Shown: positions 7,397 through 17,258 of the stretch, piece by piece
Position numbering within the stretch: the first letter of the stretch is position 1
How the letters are laid out: every line of letters begins with the position of its first letter
From: Candidatus Nanopelagicales bacterium
Lineage (GTDB): Bacteria; Actinomycetota; Actinomycetes; S36-B12; UBA5976
NCBI GenBank assembly: GCA_023254955.1
Contig: JALRKC010000008.1
Location: forward strand, 1 to 17,258
Length of the DNA: 17,258 bases
Direction of reading: 5' to 3'
Notes under the pieces: generated by a model
Databases searched by the model: none
Seen by the model: the letters and a program-made list of their open reading frames with translations, nothing else
What the model was told of the DNA's origin: nothing
Program-made: the position numbers and the translations under genes

Positions 7397-8715
7397 GCAC
7401 TGACATGTTTTCACAATCTTTCGATACGACCGAAGGCAAGGTTTACAACGTTTCTGGAGGCGACTGGGAAACCGTGCAAGGTGGAACACCAGGTGAAACT
7501 TCACGCATGGTTATCAACATGGGGCCACAACACCCTTCCACCCACGGCGTATTGCGTTTAATTCTTGAGGTTGAAGGCGAAACAATTATTCAAGCCCGAT
7601 GCGGAATCGGTTATTTGCATACCGGCATCGAAAAGAATATGGAATATAGAAATTGGGTGCAAGGCACAACTTATGTAACTCGCATGGATTATTTAACCCC
7701 CATTTTTAATGAAACTGCTTATTGCTTAGCTGTTGAGAAGTTGCTGGGTATTACGGATCAAATCCCAGAGCGTGCCACCACCATTCGCGTGATGATGATG
7801 GAGCTAAATCGCATCTCATCACATCTAGTCGCGCTTGCCACTGGCGGCATGGAGCTTGGTGCATTAACCGCGATGACAAATGGTTTTAGAGATCGAGAAT
7901 TAATTTTAGATATTTTTGAGATGGTCTCAGGTTTAAGAATGAATATGGCTTATGTAAGACCAGGAGGCGTTGCCCAAGATTTGCCACCTGGCGCTGAGCA
8001 AAAAATCCGGGATACCGTGCAACTTTTACGAAAGAGATTAAAAGATAACAAGAGTATTTTGGTAGATAACCCAATTTGGTTGCTGCGCACCAAGGGAATT
8101 GGGGAATTGGATTTAACGGGCTGTATGGCTTTGGGCATTACCGGGCCGGTATTGAGGTCGACGGGACTGCCATGGGATTTGAGAAAAACTCAGCCTTATT
8201 GCGGTTATGAAAACTATGAATTTGATGTAGTCACTGAGAACACCGCAGATACTTATGGCAGATTTTTAATTCGTGTAGAAGAGATGAATCAATCATTAAA
8301 CATCGTGGAGCAAGCGCTTGATCGTTTAAAGCCAGGGCCTGTGATGGTAGAAGATAAAAAAATTGCCTGGCCAAGTCAGCTTGCGCTAGGTGGAGACGGT
8401 TTAGGAAACTCCCTTGAGCACATTCGAAACATCATGGGCACCAGCATGGAAGCTTTGATCCATCACTTCAAATTAGTTACCGAGGGCTTCCAAGTTCCTG
8501 CCGGACAAGCTTATGCGGCAGTCGAATCACCTCGCGGTGAATTAGGTGCTTTTGTAATAAGCGATGGAGGCACTAAGCCATATCGCGTTCACTTTAGAGA
8601 TCCTTCTTTTAATAACTTGCAAGCTGTTTCGGCAATGGGCGAAGGCGGACAAGTAGCCGATCTCGTTGCCGCCGTTGCCAGCATTGACCCAGTGATGGGT
8701 GGTGTTGATCGATGA
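7393..8715 (+). CDS. nuoD: NADH-quinone oxidoreductase subunit D
   Basis: 49-kDa subunit of complex I, derived from the large subunit of NiFe hydrogenases, which forms most of the quinone-binding cavity together with NuoB. It has 440 residues. [14 protein letters not shown] (43-56) contains His51, and TRMDYL contains Tyr100; by comparison with Thermus Nqo4 these two residues contact the quinone headgroup. Other conserved stretches are [16 protein letters not shown] (71-86) and, near the end, [13 protein letters not shown]. The hydrogenase nickel-binding cysteines are absent, as expected. About 42 residues precede the core, a usual actinobacterial N-terminus. ATGA overlaps at both ends couple it to nuoC and nuoE. 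Confidence 0.97.
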   Translation: MSTDMFSQSFDTTEGKVYNVSGGDWETVQGGTPGETSRMVINMGPQHPSTHGVLRLILEVEGETIIQARCGIGYLHTGIEKNMEYRNWVQGTTYVTRMDYLTPIFNETAYCLAVEKLLGITDQIPERATTIRVMMMELNRISSHLVALATGGMELGALTAMTNGFRDRELILDIFEMVSGLRMNMAYVRPGGVAQDLPPGAEQKIRDTVQLLRKRLKDNKSILVDNPIWLLRTKGIGELDLTGCMALGITGPVLRSTGLPWDLRKTQPYCGYENYEFDVVTENTADTYGRFLIRVEEMNQSLNIVEQALDRLKPGPVMVEDKKIAWPSQLALGGDGLGNSLEHIRNIMGTSMEALIHHFKLVTEGFQVPAGQAYAAVESPRGELGAFVISDGGTKPYRVHFRDPSFNNLQAVSAMGEGGQVADLVAAVASIDPVMGGVDR

Positions 8716-9368
8716 TCGCAGAAATTACTGATGCTGACTTTAAGCAGTTAGATCAACTAGCAAAAAAGTACCCAGAGCGTAGAAGCGCTTTACTACCAAT
8801 GCTTCACTACGTACAGTCAGTGCAAGGTCAGGTATCTCCGGCTGGCATAAATGCCTGCGCAAAAGTTTTAGATTTAACTCCAGCAGAAGTTGCTGCGGTA
8901 GCAACTTTTTACACCATGTTTAAGCGCTTTCCTTTAGGAAAGCATCACATCGGAGTTTGCACTAATTCACTCTGTGCGATTTTGGGCGGGGATGAATTAT
9001 GGAAAGAATTAAGTGAAACCTTGGGTATCGGTCATGATGAAACCACCGAAGACAAAATGTTTACCATTGAAAGAATAGAATGTCAGGCTGCCTGCACCAT
9101 GGCGCCGGTAATGACGGTTAATTGGGAATTTTTTGACAAGATGGATCCGCAAAAAATGCGCGAATTAATCGAGAAGTTAAAAACTGGCGCACCAGTGCAG
9201 TCAACTCGTGGGGCTACTATTACCTCGATTCAAGATACCGAAAAAGTTTTGGCTGGAATCAATGATGGTAAGTCTGAAGAGAGTGATGCAATTGACGAGA
9301 TCATGCTCGCGGGACTGCAAGTTGCAAAAGCACGCGGTATGAGCGCACCCAAAGGTGAAGGGTTTTAA
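8712..9368 (+). CDS. nuoE: NADH-quinone oxidoreductase subunit E (2Fe-2S, N1a)
   Basis: 24-kDa subunit of the NADH dehydrogenase module. It has a thioredoxin-like fold and carries the off-path [2Fe-2S] cluster N1a. The four ligands are visible as Cys83 and Cys88 (GVCTNSLC) and Cys124 and Cys128 (ECQAAC). The N-terminal helical part contains the family segment [16 protein letters not shown] (55-70). At 218 residues it is longer than E. coli NuoE because of a C-terminal tail of about 55 residues after the GAPVQSTRG region, which looks polar and low in motifs. The ATG overlaps the nuoD stop as ATGA; nuoF follows after three bases. Confidence 0.96.
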   Translation: MIAEITDADFKQLDQLAKKYPERRSALLPMLHYVQSVQGQVSPAGINACAKVLDLTPAEVAAVATFYTMFKRFPLGKHHIGVCTNSLCAILGGDELWKELSETLGIGHDETTEDKMFTIERIECQAACTMAPVMTVNWEFFDKMDPQKMRELIEKLKTGAPVQSTRGATITSIQDTEKVLAGINDGKSEESDAIDEIMLAGLQVAKARGMSAPKGEGF

Positions 9369-9371
9369 AAA

Positions 9372-10676
9372 ATGGCACTGACACCAATATTGACAAAAAT
9401 TTGGGACCAGCCTAAGAGTTGGACTTATGAGACTTATTCAAAAAATGGTGGTTACCAAGCTTTGAAAAAAGCCTTAAAAATGTCTCCAGATGAAGTTATA
9501 AATATTGTCAAAGATTCTGGTTTGCGCGGTCGCGGTGGTGCTGGGTTCCCAACCGGTTTGAAGTGGTCTTTTGTTCCTCAAAATGATGGAAAGCCTCACT
9601 ACTTAGTTGTTAATGCTGACGAGTCAGAGCCGGGTGCATGTAAGGACATTCCTTTAATGTTGGCAAATCCTCATGCCTTGGTAGAAGGTGTAATCATCGC
9701 TTCTTATGCGATACGTGCAAAAAATGCCTTTATCTATATTCGTGGCGAAGTTCCTCATGCAATTAGAAGAGTTACTGATGCAGTGGAACAAGCTAAAGCA
9801 AATGGATTTGTCGGTAAAAATATTTTGGGTTCAGATTTTTCAATCAATATTGTGGTGCACGCTGGCGCTGGTGCCTATATCTGTGGAGAAGAAACTGCAC
9901 TCTTAGATTCATTAGAAGGTCGGCGCGGTCAACCAAGATTGAAGCCACCATTCCCAGCAGTGGCTGGCCTTTACGCATCTCCAACTGTAATTAACAATGC
10001 TGAAACTATCGCGGCAGTTCCAGTGATCGTTTTGAATGGCGCTGACTGGCATAAATCAATGGGAACAGAAAAATCTCCAGGTTTTAAATTGTTCGCACTT
10101 TCCGGTCACGTTGAGCGCCCAGGAATTTACGAAGCAGCACTAGGAACTCCATTTAGCGAGTTATTAGATTACGCCGGGGGAGTTAGAAAAGGCCACAAAC
10201 TTAAGTTTTGGATTCCAGGTGGCTCATCTGTTCCGATGCTTACTGAAGAGCACATAGATATTCCAATGACTTACGAAGATATGCAAGCTGCTGGCACCAT
10301 GCTGGGAACTGGCACACCAATGGTTTTTGATGAAACCGTGAGTGTGGTTCGAGCAATTTCGCGTTGGATTGAGTTTTATAAACACGAATCTTGTGGAAAG
10401 TGCACACCATGTCGAGAAGGCACGGGCTGGATGGTCGGCTTGCTAGAAAAGTTTGAACACGGCGAAGGAAAGCATTCTGACTTGGATCTATTGCATGACA
10501 TCTCTGCACAAATTGCAGGTAGATCATTTTGTGCCTTAGGTGATGCTGCTGCAACACCATTCCCGGCTGCGATGAAATATTTTAAAGATGAGTTTGTGCA
10601 AGCCGAAACCATCGCACCAGATCAAATCTTTCCAATTGAAAAAAGCAATAACTTTCAAACCGTGAGTGTGTCATGA
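9372..10676 (+). CDS. nuoF: NADH-quinone oxidoreductase subunit F (FMN, NADH-binding)
   Basis: 51-kDa subunit where NADH is oxidised, holding FMN and the [4Fe-4S] cluster N3. It has 434 residues. The glycine-rich FMN/NADH loop is GRGGAGFPTGLKW (53-65), NADESEPG (81-88) follows, and the second nucleotide motif is GAGAYICGEETALLDSLEG (165-183). Cluster N3 ligands are Cys341, Cys344 and Cys347 (ESCGKCTPCREGT) plus Cys387 in RSFCALGD. The start at ATG 9372 has a GAAGGG signal at 9358-9363. It overlaps nuoG by ATGA. Stand-alone hydrogenase or formate dehydrogenase relatives exist, but the full nuo context makes complex I certain. Confidence 0.97.
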   Translation: MALTPILTKIWDQPKSWTYETYSKNGGYQALKKALKMSPDEVINIVKDSGLRGRGGAGFPTGLKWSFVPQNDGKPHYLVVNADESEPGACKDIPLMLANPHALVEGVIIASYAIRAKNAFIYIRGEVPHAIRRVTDAVEQAKANGFVGKNILGSDFSINIVVHAGAGAYICGEETALLDSLEGRRGQPRLKPPFPAVAGLYASPTVINNAETIAAVPVIVLNGADWHKSMGTEKSPGFKLFALSGHVERPGIYEAALGTPFSELLDYAGGVRKGHKLKFWIPGGSSVPMLTEEHIDIPMTYEDMQAAGTMLGTGTPMVFDETVSVVRAISRWIEFYKHESCGKCTPCREGTGWMVGLLEKFEHGEGKHSDLDLLHDISAQIAGRSFCALGDAAATPFPAAMKYFKDEFVQAETIAPDQIFPIEKSNNFQTVSVS

Positions 10677-13093
10677 CCCAAACAGTTGAAAACAAAGAAG
10701 CAATGCAAGATTTAATTACATGCTCAATTGATGATATTGAGATTCAAGTACCAAAAGGTACTTTGATTATTCGTGCTGCAGAAAAACTTGGAACTTTTAT
10801 TCCAAGATTCTGTGACCACCCGGCACTTGCGCCAGTTGCAGCTTGCCGGATGTGTTTGGTCGAAATTGAAGGAATGCCAAAGCCACAGCCTTCTTGCGCA
10901 GTTACTTTGACCGAAGGTATGAAAGTTAGAACTCAATTAACCAGCGAAATCGCTAAGGGCGCCCAAGAAGGCGTGATGGAATTCTTATTAATCAATCATC
11001 CACTTGACTGCCCAGTTTGCGACAAGGGTGGAGAGTGCCCATTACAAAATCAGGCAATGTCTAACGGCCGCCCAGACTCACGTTTCGAAATTGATAAGAG
11101 AATTTTTGAAAAACCAATTGAACTTTCGACTGAAGTTTTGCTTGATCGAGAGCGCTGTGTTGAATGTGCTCGCTGCACTCGCTTTAGTGAAGAAATTGCT
11201 GGAGATAAATTCATTGACTTATTAGAGCGCGGAGCCAAACAACAAATTGGAATTGCCGAAGATGAGCCTTTCAATTCCTACTTTTCGGGTAACACCATTC
11301 AAATTTGCCCGGTGGGAGCCTTAACTAGTTCTGCTTATCGATTCAGGTCAAGGCCATTTGATTTAGTTTCAGCTCAAACAACTTGTGAACACTGTGCCTC
11401 TGGTTGCAGTTTAAGAACTGATTACCGCCGTGAAACAGTAATGCGTCGCTTAGCGTGGGAAGACAAAAACGTAAATGAAGAATGGAATTGCGATAAAGGA
11501 AGATTTGCTTTCACTTATCTTAAAAATCAAAGAGTAAATCACTCAAAAGTACTTAACCAAGATGCTTTACTTCCAGATGCTGTTGAATTTGCCGCTAAGG
11601 AATTAAAGAAATATCAAGGTCAAATTGGTGTATTAACTGGTGGCCGTTTGACATTGGAAGATGCTTGGAGTTACTCAAAATTTGCCCGGGTAGTTCTCGG
11701 CACTAACAACATTGATTTTAGAAACAGGCCGCATTCAAAAGAAGAAGAAGAGTTCTTAGCTCATTCAGTAGCGGGTGGCGTAATAGGTGCCACTTACAAA
11801 GATATTGAAAAAGCACCAAGCGTACTTTTGGTTAATTTCGAGCCCGAAGAAGAATCTCCAATCGTCTATTTAAGATTGCGCAAAGCAGTTCGAAATAATC
11901 AAACCAAAGTATTTGCCGTAACAAGCTTGGTTACCAAAGGCTTAAAAAAGCTAAACTCGCAAAATATTCTGGTTCGTCCAGGCGATGAAACCAAGTTGAT
12001 AAATGACGCTTTAGCCCAATGGTCAAATAATCCAGATAAATTAGTTGAAAAACTACACAATCAAATTTCTAAGCCTGGTTCGATAATTTTTGTTGGCGAA
12101 AGAGCAGCAGTAATTCCAGGATTACTAACTGCGCTAATAAGGTTTGCTGAAGCTACTGGCGCAAAACTTTCATGGATTCCAAGAAGAGCCGGCGAAAGAG
12201 GAGCAGTTGAAGTTGGACTTTTGCCAAACTTGCTACCAGGCGGAAGGCTAGTTAAGAATAAGGATTCCATTGCAGAGTTGGCAGCAGTTTGGGGAGTTGA
12301 AGCAAAAGAGATTCCACAAAACACTGGTTTGAATGCTGAAGAAATTGTGGAAGCTGCTATTGCGGGAAAGATTAAAGCCTTAGTGATTGCTGGTATGGAG
12401 TTAAAGGATTATCCAAATCCAACTAAATTGAATGCGGCGCTGGAAAAAGTTGAATTTATCTTGGCGTTAAGTGTTAACCACAATGATCTAACCCAAAAAG
12501 CAGATGTTTTACTACCGGTCGCCGGTGTTACTGAAAAATCAGGAACTTTTGTTAACTGGGAAGGAAGACCTCGACCATTTGGTAAAGCCATGACTCAAAA
12601 TAAAGCTTTAAGTGATTCAAGAGTACTTGCCTTCTTGGCTGAAGCAATGGGACATGATTTTGGCCCGCAAACAACTGCTGATATTAGAAATGATTTGTCC
12701 GCTCTAGGAGTAAGTGACTTAGGTGAGGCAAAAGCCCCAGATTTTGATGCCAAGGTGGTTCCAAGTTTGGCTGATAATCAATTACTTCTTAGCACTTTTA
12801 ATCAACTCATTGATGATGGAGCTTTGCAAGCAGCCGAGCCACACTTGGCAGGAACTCGCAGAGGCACTGTAGCCAAGATAAGCGCAAGCACGGCTAGTCG
12901 ATTGCAGTTAGCAGCTGGAGAAGCTGTGACAATTTCTAATGCTGATGGTGCCATAACTTTGCCAATTGAAATTGCCGAAGTTGCAGAATTTGTAGTTTGG
13001 CTTCCAACAAATTCAGAGCCAAGCCAAGTGCGACAAGTTTTAAATGCTTGTGATGGATCTGTGGTAACTCTTTCTAAAGGGGTACTTACATGA
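10673..13093 (+). CDS. nuoG: NADH-quinone oxidoreductase subunit G (multi-FeS)
   Basis: Largest peripheral subunit at 806 residues, carrying electrons from NuoF towards NuoI. Four cluster sites can be read. The [2Fe-2S] N1b site has Cys47, Cys58, Cys61 and Cys75. N5 has His109, Cys113, Cys116 and Cys122. N4 has Cys162, Cys165, Cys168 and Cys212. The extra N7 site has Cys238, Cys241, Cys245 and Cys273, so this NuoG belongs to the group that keeps N7, as in E. coli and Thermus. The remaining 500 or so residues form a degenerate molybdopterin-oxidoreductase-like domain, and the C-terminus (from about 740) resembles a molydopterin dinucleotide-binding beta barrel. ATGA overlaps connect it to nuoF and nuoH. 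Confidence 0.96.
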   Translation: MTQTVENKEAMQDLITCSIDDIEIQVPKGTLIIRAAEKLGTFIPRFCDHPALAPVAACRMCLVEIEGMPKPQPSCAVTLTEGMKVRTQLTSEIAKGAQEGVMEFLLINHPLDCPVCDKGGECPLQNQAMSNGRPDSRFEIDKRIFEKPIELSTEVLLDRERCVECARCTRFSEEIAGDKFIDLLERGAKQQIGIAEDEPFNSYFSGNTIQICPVGALTSSAYRFRSRPFDLVSAQTTCEHCASGCSLRTDYRRETVMRRLAWEDKNVNEEWNCDKGRFAFTYLKNQRVNHSKVLNQDALLPDAVEFAAKELKKYQGQIGVLTGGRLTLEDAWSYSKFARVVLGTNNIDFRNRPHSKEEEEFLAHSVAGGVIGATYKDIEKAPSVLLVNFEPEEESPIVYLRLRKAVRNNQTKVFAVTSLVTKGLKKLNSQNILVRPGDETKLINDALAQWSNNPDKLVEKLHNQISKPGSIIFVGERAAVIPGLLTALIRFAEATGAKLSWIPRRAGERGAVEVGLLPNLLPGGRLVKNKDSIAELAAVWGVEAKEIPQNTGLNAEEIVEAAIAGKIKALVIAGMELKDYPNPTKLNAALEKVEFILALSVNHNDLTQKADVLLPVAGVTEKSGTFVNWEGRPRPFGKAMTQNKALSDSRVLAFLAEAMGHDFGPQTTADIRNDLSALGVSDLGEAKAPDFDAKVVPSLADNQLLLSTFNQLIDDGALQAAEPHLAGTRRGTVAKISASTASRLQLAAGEAVTISNADGAITLPIEIAEVAEFVVWLPTNSEPSQVRQVLNACDGSVVTLSKGVLT

Positions 13094-14379
13094 TTTTGGC
13101 AGTGGAATTAACTGATTTTGGAGCAGATCCTTGGTGGATCGTCTTAATTAAAGCTGTAGGAATTTTTGCCTTATTAGTAGTCATGACACTTTTAGCCATT
13201 TGGGGCGAACGTCGAGTTGTTGCCAGAATGCAAATGAGAATTGGCCCTAACCGCGTTGGACCTTTTGGAATCTTGCAAGGGCTGATGGATGGCGTGAAGT
13301 TAGCGCTTAAAGAAGATCTGATTCCAAAAAATGTAGATCGCGTAATTTTTATTCTTGCTCCAGTTATAAGTGTTACCACGGCATTTTTAACCTTCTCGGT
13401 AATTCCACTTGGGCCTAATGTTTCAATGTTTGGAGTGCAAACCCCACTACAAATTACAGATTTTTCGGTGAGTGTTTTGTTTGTAGTTGCGATTGCTTCA
13501 ATCGGTATCTATGGAATTGTTTTAGCTGGTTGGTCATCAGGTTCGCCCTACGCACTACTTGGCGGACTTCGCTCATCTGCGCAAATGGTTTCTTATGAAA
13601 TTGCCATGGGACTTTCCTTTGTAGCAGTTTTCTTATATGCCGGATCCATGTCAACTTCTCAAATAGTTTCGGCGCAAGAGCGACTCTGGTTTGGTGTTTT
13701 ATTGTTGCCTTCATTTTTGATTTATGTAGTTTCAATGGTGGGTGAAGTAAACCGCGCACCATTCGACTTACCTGAAGCTGAAGGTGAATTAGTCGGTGGA
13801 TTCCACACCGAATACTCCTCTTTGAAGTTCGCCCTCTTTTTCTTAGCTGAGTACGTAAACATGATTACCGTTTCTGCCTTAGCTACGACTTTGTTCTTAG
13901 GCGGATGGAGAGCTCCTTGGCCGCTTTCTTCAATAGATGGTTTGAACGAGGGCTGGTGGGGTTTGCTTTGGTTCCTGCTTAAAGTGGCCATGTTCTTATT
14001 CATCTTCATCTGGCTTCGTGGAACTTTGCCAAGATTCCGCTACGACCAATTTATGAATCTAGGCTGGAAGATTTTAATCCCTGCTTCATTGGTGTGGATT
14101 GGAATTGTGGCAGTTGCTCGCGGCTTAAGAAATTCATTCGAACTCTCTGCCGCAGGAGCAATTGCGGTTTTAGGTTTGCCGTTGGTGATGGTGGTGCTCG
14201 CCATTTTCATATGGGATTGGCGTAAAGCAGTTAGTGAAGAAAAAGAATTAGAAACAGAAGCTAATAAGTCAGAAGTAGTAGAAGTAGATCCATTTGCGGG
14301 AGGATATCCAGTGCCACCACTACCGGGTCAAGTTTTAAAAGAAGAGAAGCGATCAAGTATGGAGGTGCAAGGTGGCTGA
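13090..14379 (+). CDS. nuoH: NADH-quinone oxidoreductase subunit H
   Basis: Membrane subunit at the interface of the two complex I arms, contributing to the quinone tunnel and the first proton channel. It has 429 residues and about eight to nine hydrophobic helices. [21 protein letters not shown] early in the protein and [20 protein letters not shown] (219-238) are the family signatures; the latter is the charged loop that faces the quinone site. The last 60 or so residues are soluble and charged ([13 protein letters not shown], then the Pro-rich [11 protein letters not shown]). E. coli NuoH lacks this tail but actinobacterial versions often have one. Its end overlaps nuoI by 8 bases. Confidence 0.96.
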   Translation: MILAVELTDFGADPWWIVLIKAVGIFALLVVMTLLAIWGERRVVARMQMRIGPNRVGPFGILQGLMDGVKLALKEDLIPKNVDRVIFILAPVISVTTAFLTFSVIPLGPNVSMFGVQTPLQITDFSVSVLFVVAIASIGIYGIVLAGWSSGSPYALLGGLRSSAQMVSYEIAMGLSFVAVFLYAGSMSTSQIVSAQERLWFGVLLLPSFLIYVVSMVGEVNRAPFDLPEAEGELVGGFHTEYSSLKFALFFLAEYVNMITVSALATTLFLGGWRAPWPLSSIDGLNEGWWGLLWFLLKVAMFLFIFIWLRGTLPRFRYDQFMNLGWKILIPASLVWIGIVAVARGLRNSFELSAAGAIAVLGLPLVMVVLAIFIWDWRKAVSEEKELETEANKSEVVEVDPFAGGYPVPPLPGQVLKEEKRSSMEVQGG

Positions 14380-14929
14380 ACTACCCCCAGCGATAAGCGG
14401 ATTTGCGACCACATTTAAGTCAATGTTTCGCAAAGTGACTACCGAGCAGTATCCAGAAGAAAAGGTTCCAACACAACCAAGATTTCATGGGCGTCACCAA
14501 TTAAACCGATATCCAGATGGATTAGAAAAATGTATTGGTTGTGAACTTTGCGCATGGGCGTGCCCAGCAGACGCTATTTTTGTAGAAGGTGCCGACAACA
14601 CCGAAGAAGAAAGATTTTCGCCAGGTGAGCGCTATGGCCGGGTTTATCAAATAAATTATTTGCGTTGCATCGGTTGTGGACTTTGCATTGAAGCCTGCCC
14701 TACTCGCGCGCTTACCATGACGAATGAATATGAATTAGCTGATAATGATCGCGGAAAACTAATTTACGAGAAACAGGACTTACTTGGTCCTTTATTGCCA
14801 GGAATGGTGGCGCCGCCACATGAAATGGTGGAAGGCACTACTGACACTGATTATTACCAAGGAAAAGTAACTAAAGCTACACCAGAACAATTCCAAGAAG
14901 TAGAAGAAAAGCGACAGGCTAGGTCTTAA
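14372..14929 (+). CDS. nuoI: NADH-quinone oxidoreductase subunit I (two 4Fe-4S)
   Basis: Ferredoxin-like 23-kDa subunit carrying clusters N6a and N6b that lead electrons to N2 in NuoB. It has 185 residues. The two motifs are [12 protein letters not shown] (Cys54, 57, 60, 64) and [12 protein letters not shown] (Cys99, 102, 105, 109), each followed by the usual proline. The GTG start at 14372 is chosen because a strong GGAGG lies at 14361-14365 with six-base spacing; it sits inside the end of nuoH. The C-terminal 50 residues are acidic and variable. The TAA stop shares its last base with the nuoJ ATG. Confidence 0.97.
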   Translation: MAELPPAISGFATTFKSMFRKVTTEQYPEEKVPTQPRFHGRHQLNRYPDGLEKCIGCELCAWACPADAIFVEGADNTEEERFSPGERYGRVYQINYLRCIGCGLCIEACPTRALTMTNEYELADNDRGKLIYEKQDLLGPLLPGMVAPPHEMVEGTTDTDYYQGKVTKATPEQFQEVEEKRQARS

Positions 14930-15717
14930 TGAATTTTGAACCACTAGTTTTCTGGATCTCTGGCATCTTTTCAGTTGTTGGAGCACTAGGAATGCTAATT
15001 AGCAAGAAAGCCGTGCACAGCGCACTGTTTGTAGCTTTCACGATGTTAAATTTGGCAGTACTTTATGCGGTGCAATCAGCTCCGTTCTTGGCGGTTTCAC
15101 AAGTAGTGGTTTACACCGGAGCCGTGATGATGCTCTTTCTATTCGTCTTAATGATGGTCGGTGTGGATTCAGCCGACTCTTTAATAGAAGACATTAAGGG
15201 TCAAAGGGTTTTGGCAATTTTGGGCGGCGTTGGATTAATTGCTTTCTTTATTTTCTTGACCGGTGGCAGCATTTACCGCACTGTTGTGGGAACCCAAAAC
15301 GTTGATGCAACTTATGGCGGAAATCTACAAGGCTTAGCTGCTCTGATGTTTGGTAGGTATGTAATTATTTTTGAAGCAACCGCAGCACTATTAATTACAG
15401 CAGTATTAGGTGCCATGATTTTGACTCACCGCGAGCGAATTCGACCAAAGAAAACTCAAGGTCAAATGGCGAAGGAATTATTTGCTAAAGGTGATTACAA
15501 AGGGCCCCTACCTCCACCGGGAGTATTCGCTCGTCACAATTCAGTAGATACCCCTGCTTTGCTGCCTGATGGGTCTATCGCCAAAAATTCCTTACCCGAT
15601 CCGCTTGTTGCACGTGGTGACATAAGCCCGGTCGACTATGACGATTTAGCTGAAGTTCAAATTATTTCTGAAGGATTAGGGCTTGTCTCTGATTCAGAGA
15701 CTGAGGAGGATAAGTGA
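14929..15717 (+). CDS. nuoJ: NADH-quinone oxidoreductase subunit J
   Basis: Membrane-arm subunit of complex I with five predicted helices in the first 168 residues. Helix 3 contains [16 protein letters not shown] (61-76), the conserved segment with Tyr62 that in solved structures forms a pi-bulge and rotates during coupling. Total length is 262 residues. The last 95 or so residues are hydrophilic, with [19 protein letters not shown] followed by proline-rich and acidic stretches; no domain is recognised there. Such a tail is absent in E. coli NuoJ but typical of actinobacteria. The ATG overlaps the nuoI stop by one base (TAATG), and its stop overlaps the nuoK GTG. Confidence 0.95.
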   Translation: MNFEPLVFWISGIFSVVGALGMLISKKAVHSALFVAFTMLNLAVLYAVQSAPFLAVSQVVVYTGAVMMLFLFVLMMVGVDSADSLIEDIKGQRVLAILGGVGLIAFFIFLTGGSIYRTVVGTQNVDATYGGNLQGLAALMFGRYVIIFEATAALLITAVLGAMILTHRERIRPKKTQGQMAKELFAKGDYKGPLPPPGVFARHNSVDTPALLPDGSIAKNSLPDPLVARGDISPVDYDDLAEVQIISEGLGLVSDSETEEDK

Positions 15718-16013
15718 GCCCAGAAGCTTATTTAATTCTCTCAGCCATAATTTTTTCAATTGGCGCAATGGGAGTAATGCTTCGTCGAAATGCCATTGTC
15801 GCTTTTATGTCAGTGGAGTTAATGCTTAACGCTGGAAACTTGGCTTTTGTTTCTGCTTCAAACACCTGGGGTAACTTAACTGGTCAAGTATCTGCCTTCT
15901 TTGTGATGGTGATTGCAGCATGTGAGGTTGTAATTGGCTTGGCGATTATTGTTACCATCTTCCGCTCCCGGAGATCTGCTTCGGTAGATGAGCCAAGTTT
16001 GTTGCGCTGGTAA
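15714..16013 (+). CDS. nuoK: NADH-quinone oxidoreductase subunit K
   Basis: Small antiporter-like membrane subunit, related to MrpC, of 99 residues and three helices. The two membrane glutamates needed for proton transfer are present as Glu35 ([13 protein letters not shown]) and Glu71 ([11 protein letters not shown]). Start: GTG at 15714 with a strong AGGAGGA at 15704-15710, three bases upstream, overlapping the nuoJ stop as GTGA. The C-terminal stretch [16 protein letters not shown] is positively charged first, as expected for a cytoplasmic end. A gap of 23 bases follows before nuoL, the longest inside the operon. Confidence 0.96.
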   Translation: MSPEAYLILSAIIFSIGAMGVMLRRNAIVAFMSVELMLNAGNLAFVSASNTWGNLTGQVSAFFVMVIAACEVVIGLAIIVTIFRSRRSASVDEPSLLRW

Positions 16014-16036
16014 AGAGAAAAAGGATTAGATAAAAG

Positions 16037-17258
16037 ATGAATTTAAGTCTGCCTCAAGCAGAAGCGCTAGTTTTGCAAAGTGCTAGCGGGTTATTTTCTT
16101 TAACTTGGATTTTAATTGCTCTGCCGCTCTTAGGCGCTTTCTTAATACTCACTTTTGGTAAGCAGTTAAAAAAAGTTGCGCCTTATCTCGCAATCTTGCT
16201 TTCCGGTGCTTCATTTTTATTTGGCCTTACGCTCTTTTTGCAAATGCTCTCTCAACCAGAGACTGAACGTGGGTTTTTAGTACCGGTTTATAGCTGGATT
16301 TCGTCAGGGGCACTCAATGTTTCTTTCGGCCTCCAGCTAGATCAACTTTCCATGGCATTTGTTTTACTTATCACTTTTGTGGGAACCATGATTCACATTT
16401 ACTCTTTGGGGTATATGGAACACGATGAAAATCGTGGTCGTTTTTTTGGGTTTTTAAATCTTTTCGTTGCGGCCATGTTGCTCTTAGTGCTTGCCGATAA
16501 CTATTTATTGCTATATGTGGGCTGGGAAGGCGTGGGCTTAGCTTCTTACCTCTTAATAGGCTTCTGGCAAAAGAAACCCAGCGCGGCAACCGCGGCTAAA
16601 AAAGCTTTTGTGGTTAACCGAGTAGGCGACTTTGGATTATCGCTTGCCATCATGACGATGTTTTTGGCTTTTGGTACCTTCACCTTTAGCGCAGTTAACG
16701 CGGGAATTCAAAATGCCCAAGATTGGGTAGCGCTAACAATTGGCTTACTTCTTTTATTAGCCGCGGCAGGCAAAAGTGCTCAGTTCCCATTGCAATCTTG
16801 GTTACTAGATGCCATGGAAGGGCCTACTCCGGTTTCGGCTTTAATTCACGCTGCCACCATGGTTACCGCAGGTGTTTATTTAATAGTTCGCTCTGCCACC
16901 ATCTTTAATGCTTCGGAAGCCGCTAGAAATGCAGTGATAATTGTTGGAGCAATTTCATTACTAGCTGGAGCCATAATTGGTGCCGCAAAAGAAGATATTA
17001 AAAAATCTTTGGCGGGCTCCACAATGAGCCAAATAGGTTTCATGGTGGTCGCGGCAGGTCTTGGCCCTGTTGGTTATGTGTTTGCAATTTTGCATCTAAT
17101 TACTCACGGATTCTTTAAAGCAGTTTTGTTCTTGGGTGCTGGATCGGTAATGCATGCAACAAATGACAACGTAAATATGCGCCGCTATGGAGGCTTATCA
17201 AAATTGATGGTCTTTACTTTTGGAACCTTTTTGATCGGATACTTGGCAATTATCGGCA
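16037..17258 (+). CDS. nuoL: NADH-quinone oxidoreductase subunit L (3' end missing)
   Basis: Distal proton-pumping membrane subunit of complex I, homologous to Mrp antiporter subunits. The frame runs without a stop from ATG 16037 to the window edge: 407 residues of an expected 600 or more. The protein is strongly hydrophobic with many membrane helices. Key charges are seen: Glu164 in [16 protein letters not shown] and Lys246 in [13 protein letters not shown], followed by [20 protein letters not shown], the classic family signature. [17 protein letters not shown] holds the later channel His and Lys. AAGGA at 16021-16025 is 11 bases before the ATG, a rather long spacing. The relatives NuoM and NuoN are excluded by gene order (after nuoK) and the signature sequence. 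nuoM and nuoN presumably follow. Confidence 0.96.
   Translation, partial: MNLSLPQAEALVLQSASGLFSLTWILIALPLLGAFLILTFGKQLKKVAPYLAILLSGASFLFGLTLFLQMLSQPETERGFLVPVYSWISSGALNVSFGLQLDQLSMAFVLLITFVGTMIHIYSLGYMEHDENRGRFFGFLNLFVAAMLLLVLADNYLLLYVGWEGVGLASYLLIGFWQKKPSAATAAKKAFVVNRVGDFGLSLAIMTMFLAFGTFTFSAVNAGIQNAQDWVALTIGLLLLLAAAGKSAQFPLQSWLLDAMEGPTPVSALIHAATMVTAGVYLIVRSATIFNASEAARNAVIIVGAISLLAGAIIGAAKEDIKKSLAGSTMSQIGFMVVAAGLGPVGYVFAILHLITHGFFKAVLFLGAGSVMHATNDNVNMRRYGGLSKLMVFTFGTFLIGYLAIIG

Noticed and set aside
8341..8715. Possible fusion or frameshift between nuoC, nuoD and nuoE because of overlapping ends
   Set aside because: Each gene has its own start and stop with a clean ATGA overlap and full-length conserved ends, so these are normal translational-coupling junctions.
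10240..10612. Minus-strand open frames of 78-106 codons inside nuoF
   Set aside because: They are antisense to the N3 cysteine region of nuoF, with biased composition and no recognisable domain; shadow frames explain them.
1..17258. Search for CRISPR arrays, insertion sequences, tRNA/rRNA genes, toxin-antitoxin or defence genes
   Set aside because: No spaced repeats, transposase-like frames, terminal inverted repeats or RNA gene signatures were seen; nearly all bases are accounted for by menaquinone and nuo genes.

Overview
The window is a compact stretch of bacterial chromosome, about 97% coding, that joins menaquinone (vitamin K2) synthesis genes to the first twelve genes of a proton-pumping NADH dehydrogenase (complex I, NDH-1) operon. 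The base composition is AT-rich (roughly 40% G+C by eye). Several features point to Actinobacteria: the order menG - menJ-type reductase - nuoA onward, the long soluble C-terminal tails on NuoH and NuoJ, and the sequence style of the MenC, MenD and MenG proteins. A low-GC, tightly packed actinobacterial genome suggests a streamlined aquatic lineage such as the freshwater acI group (Ca. Nanopelagicales). That placement is an inference, not something the sequence proves.

Layout. Bases 1-761 hold the 3' part of menC, whose reading frame is open to the left edge. It abuts menD (762-2384) with no spacer. On the opposite strand, an isochorismate synthase gene (menF type, 3597-2377) converges on menD and overlaps its end by 8 bases. 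A 61-base divergent gap separates menF from menG/ubiE (3659-4348), which is followed by a menJ-type geranylgeranyl/menaquinone reductase (4416-5663). A 117-base gap (5664-5780) is the only sizeable non-coding stretch. It contains a bulged hairpin and an 18-base element that closely matches the operator of the NADH-sensing repressor Rex, just upstream of nuoA. From 5781 to the right edge runs nuoA-B-C-D-E-F-G-H-I-J-K-L, all on the plus strand, mostly with 1-8 base overlaps or 3-base gaps. NuoL is cut by the window end.

How it works together. MenF turns chorismate into isochorismate, MenD adds the succinyl semialdehyde unit from 2-oxoglutarate, MenC makes o-succinylbenzoate, MenG does the final ring methylation, and MenJ probably saturates one isoprene unit of the side chain. 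MenH, MenE, MenB and MenA are not in the window. The product, menaquinone, is the likely electron acceptor of the NDH-1 complex encoded next door. NuoEFG oxidise NADH, NuoBCDI pass electrons to the quinone, and NuoAHJKL belong to the proton-pumping membrane arm. All expected iron-sulfur cysteines and the key membrane charges I checked are intact. I see no mobile element, CRISPR array, RNA gene or clear novel system. The most interesting non-routine signal is the candidate Rex operator and its surrounding inverted repeats in front of nuoA.
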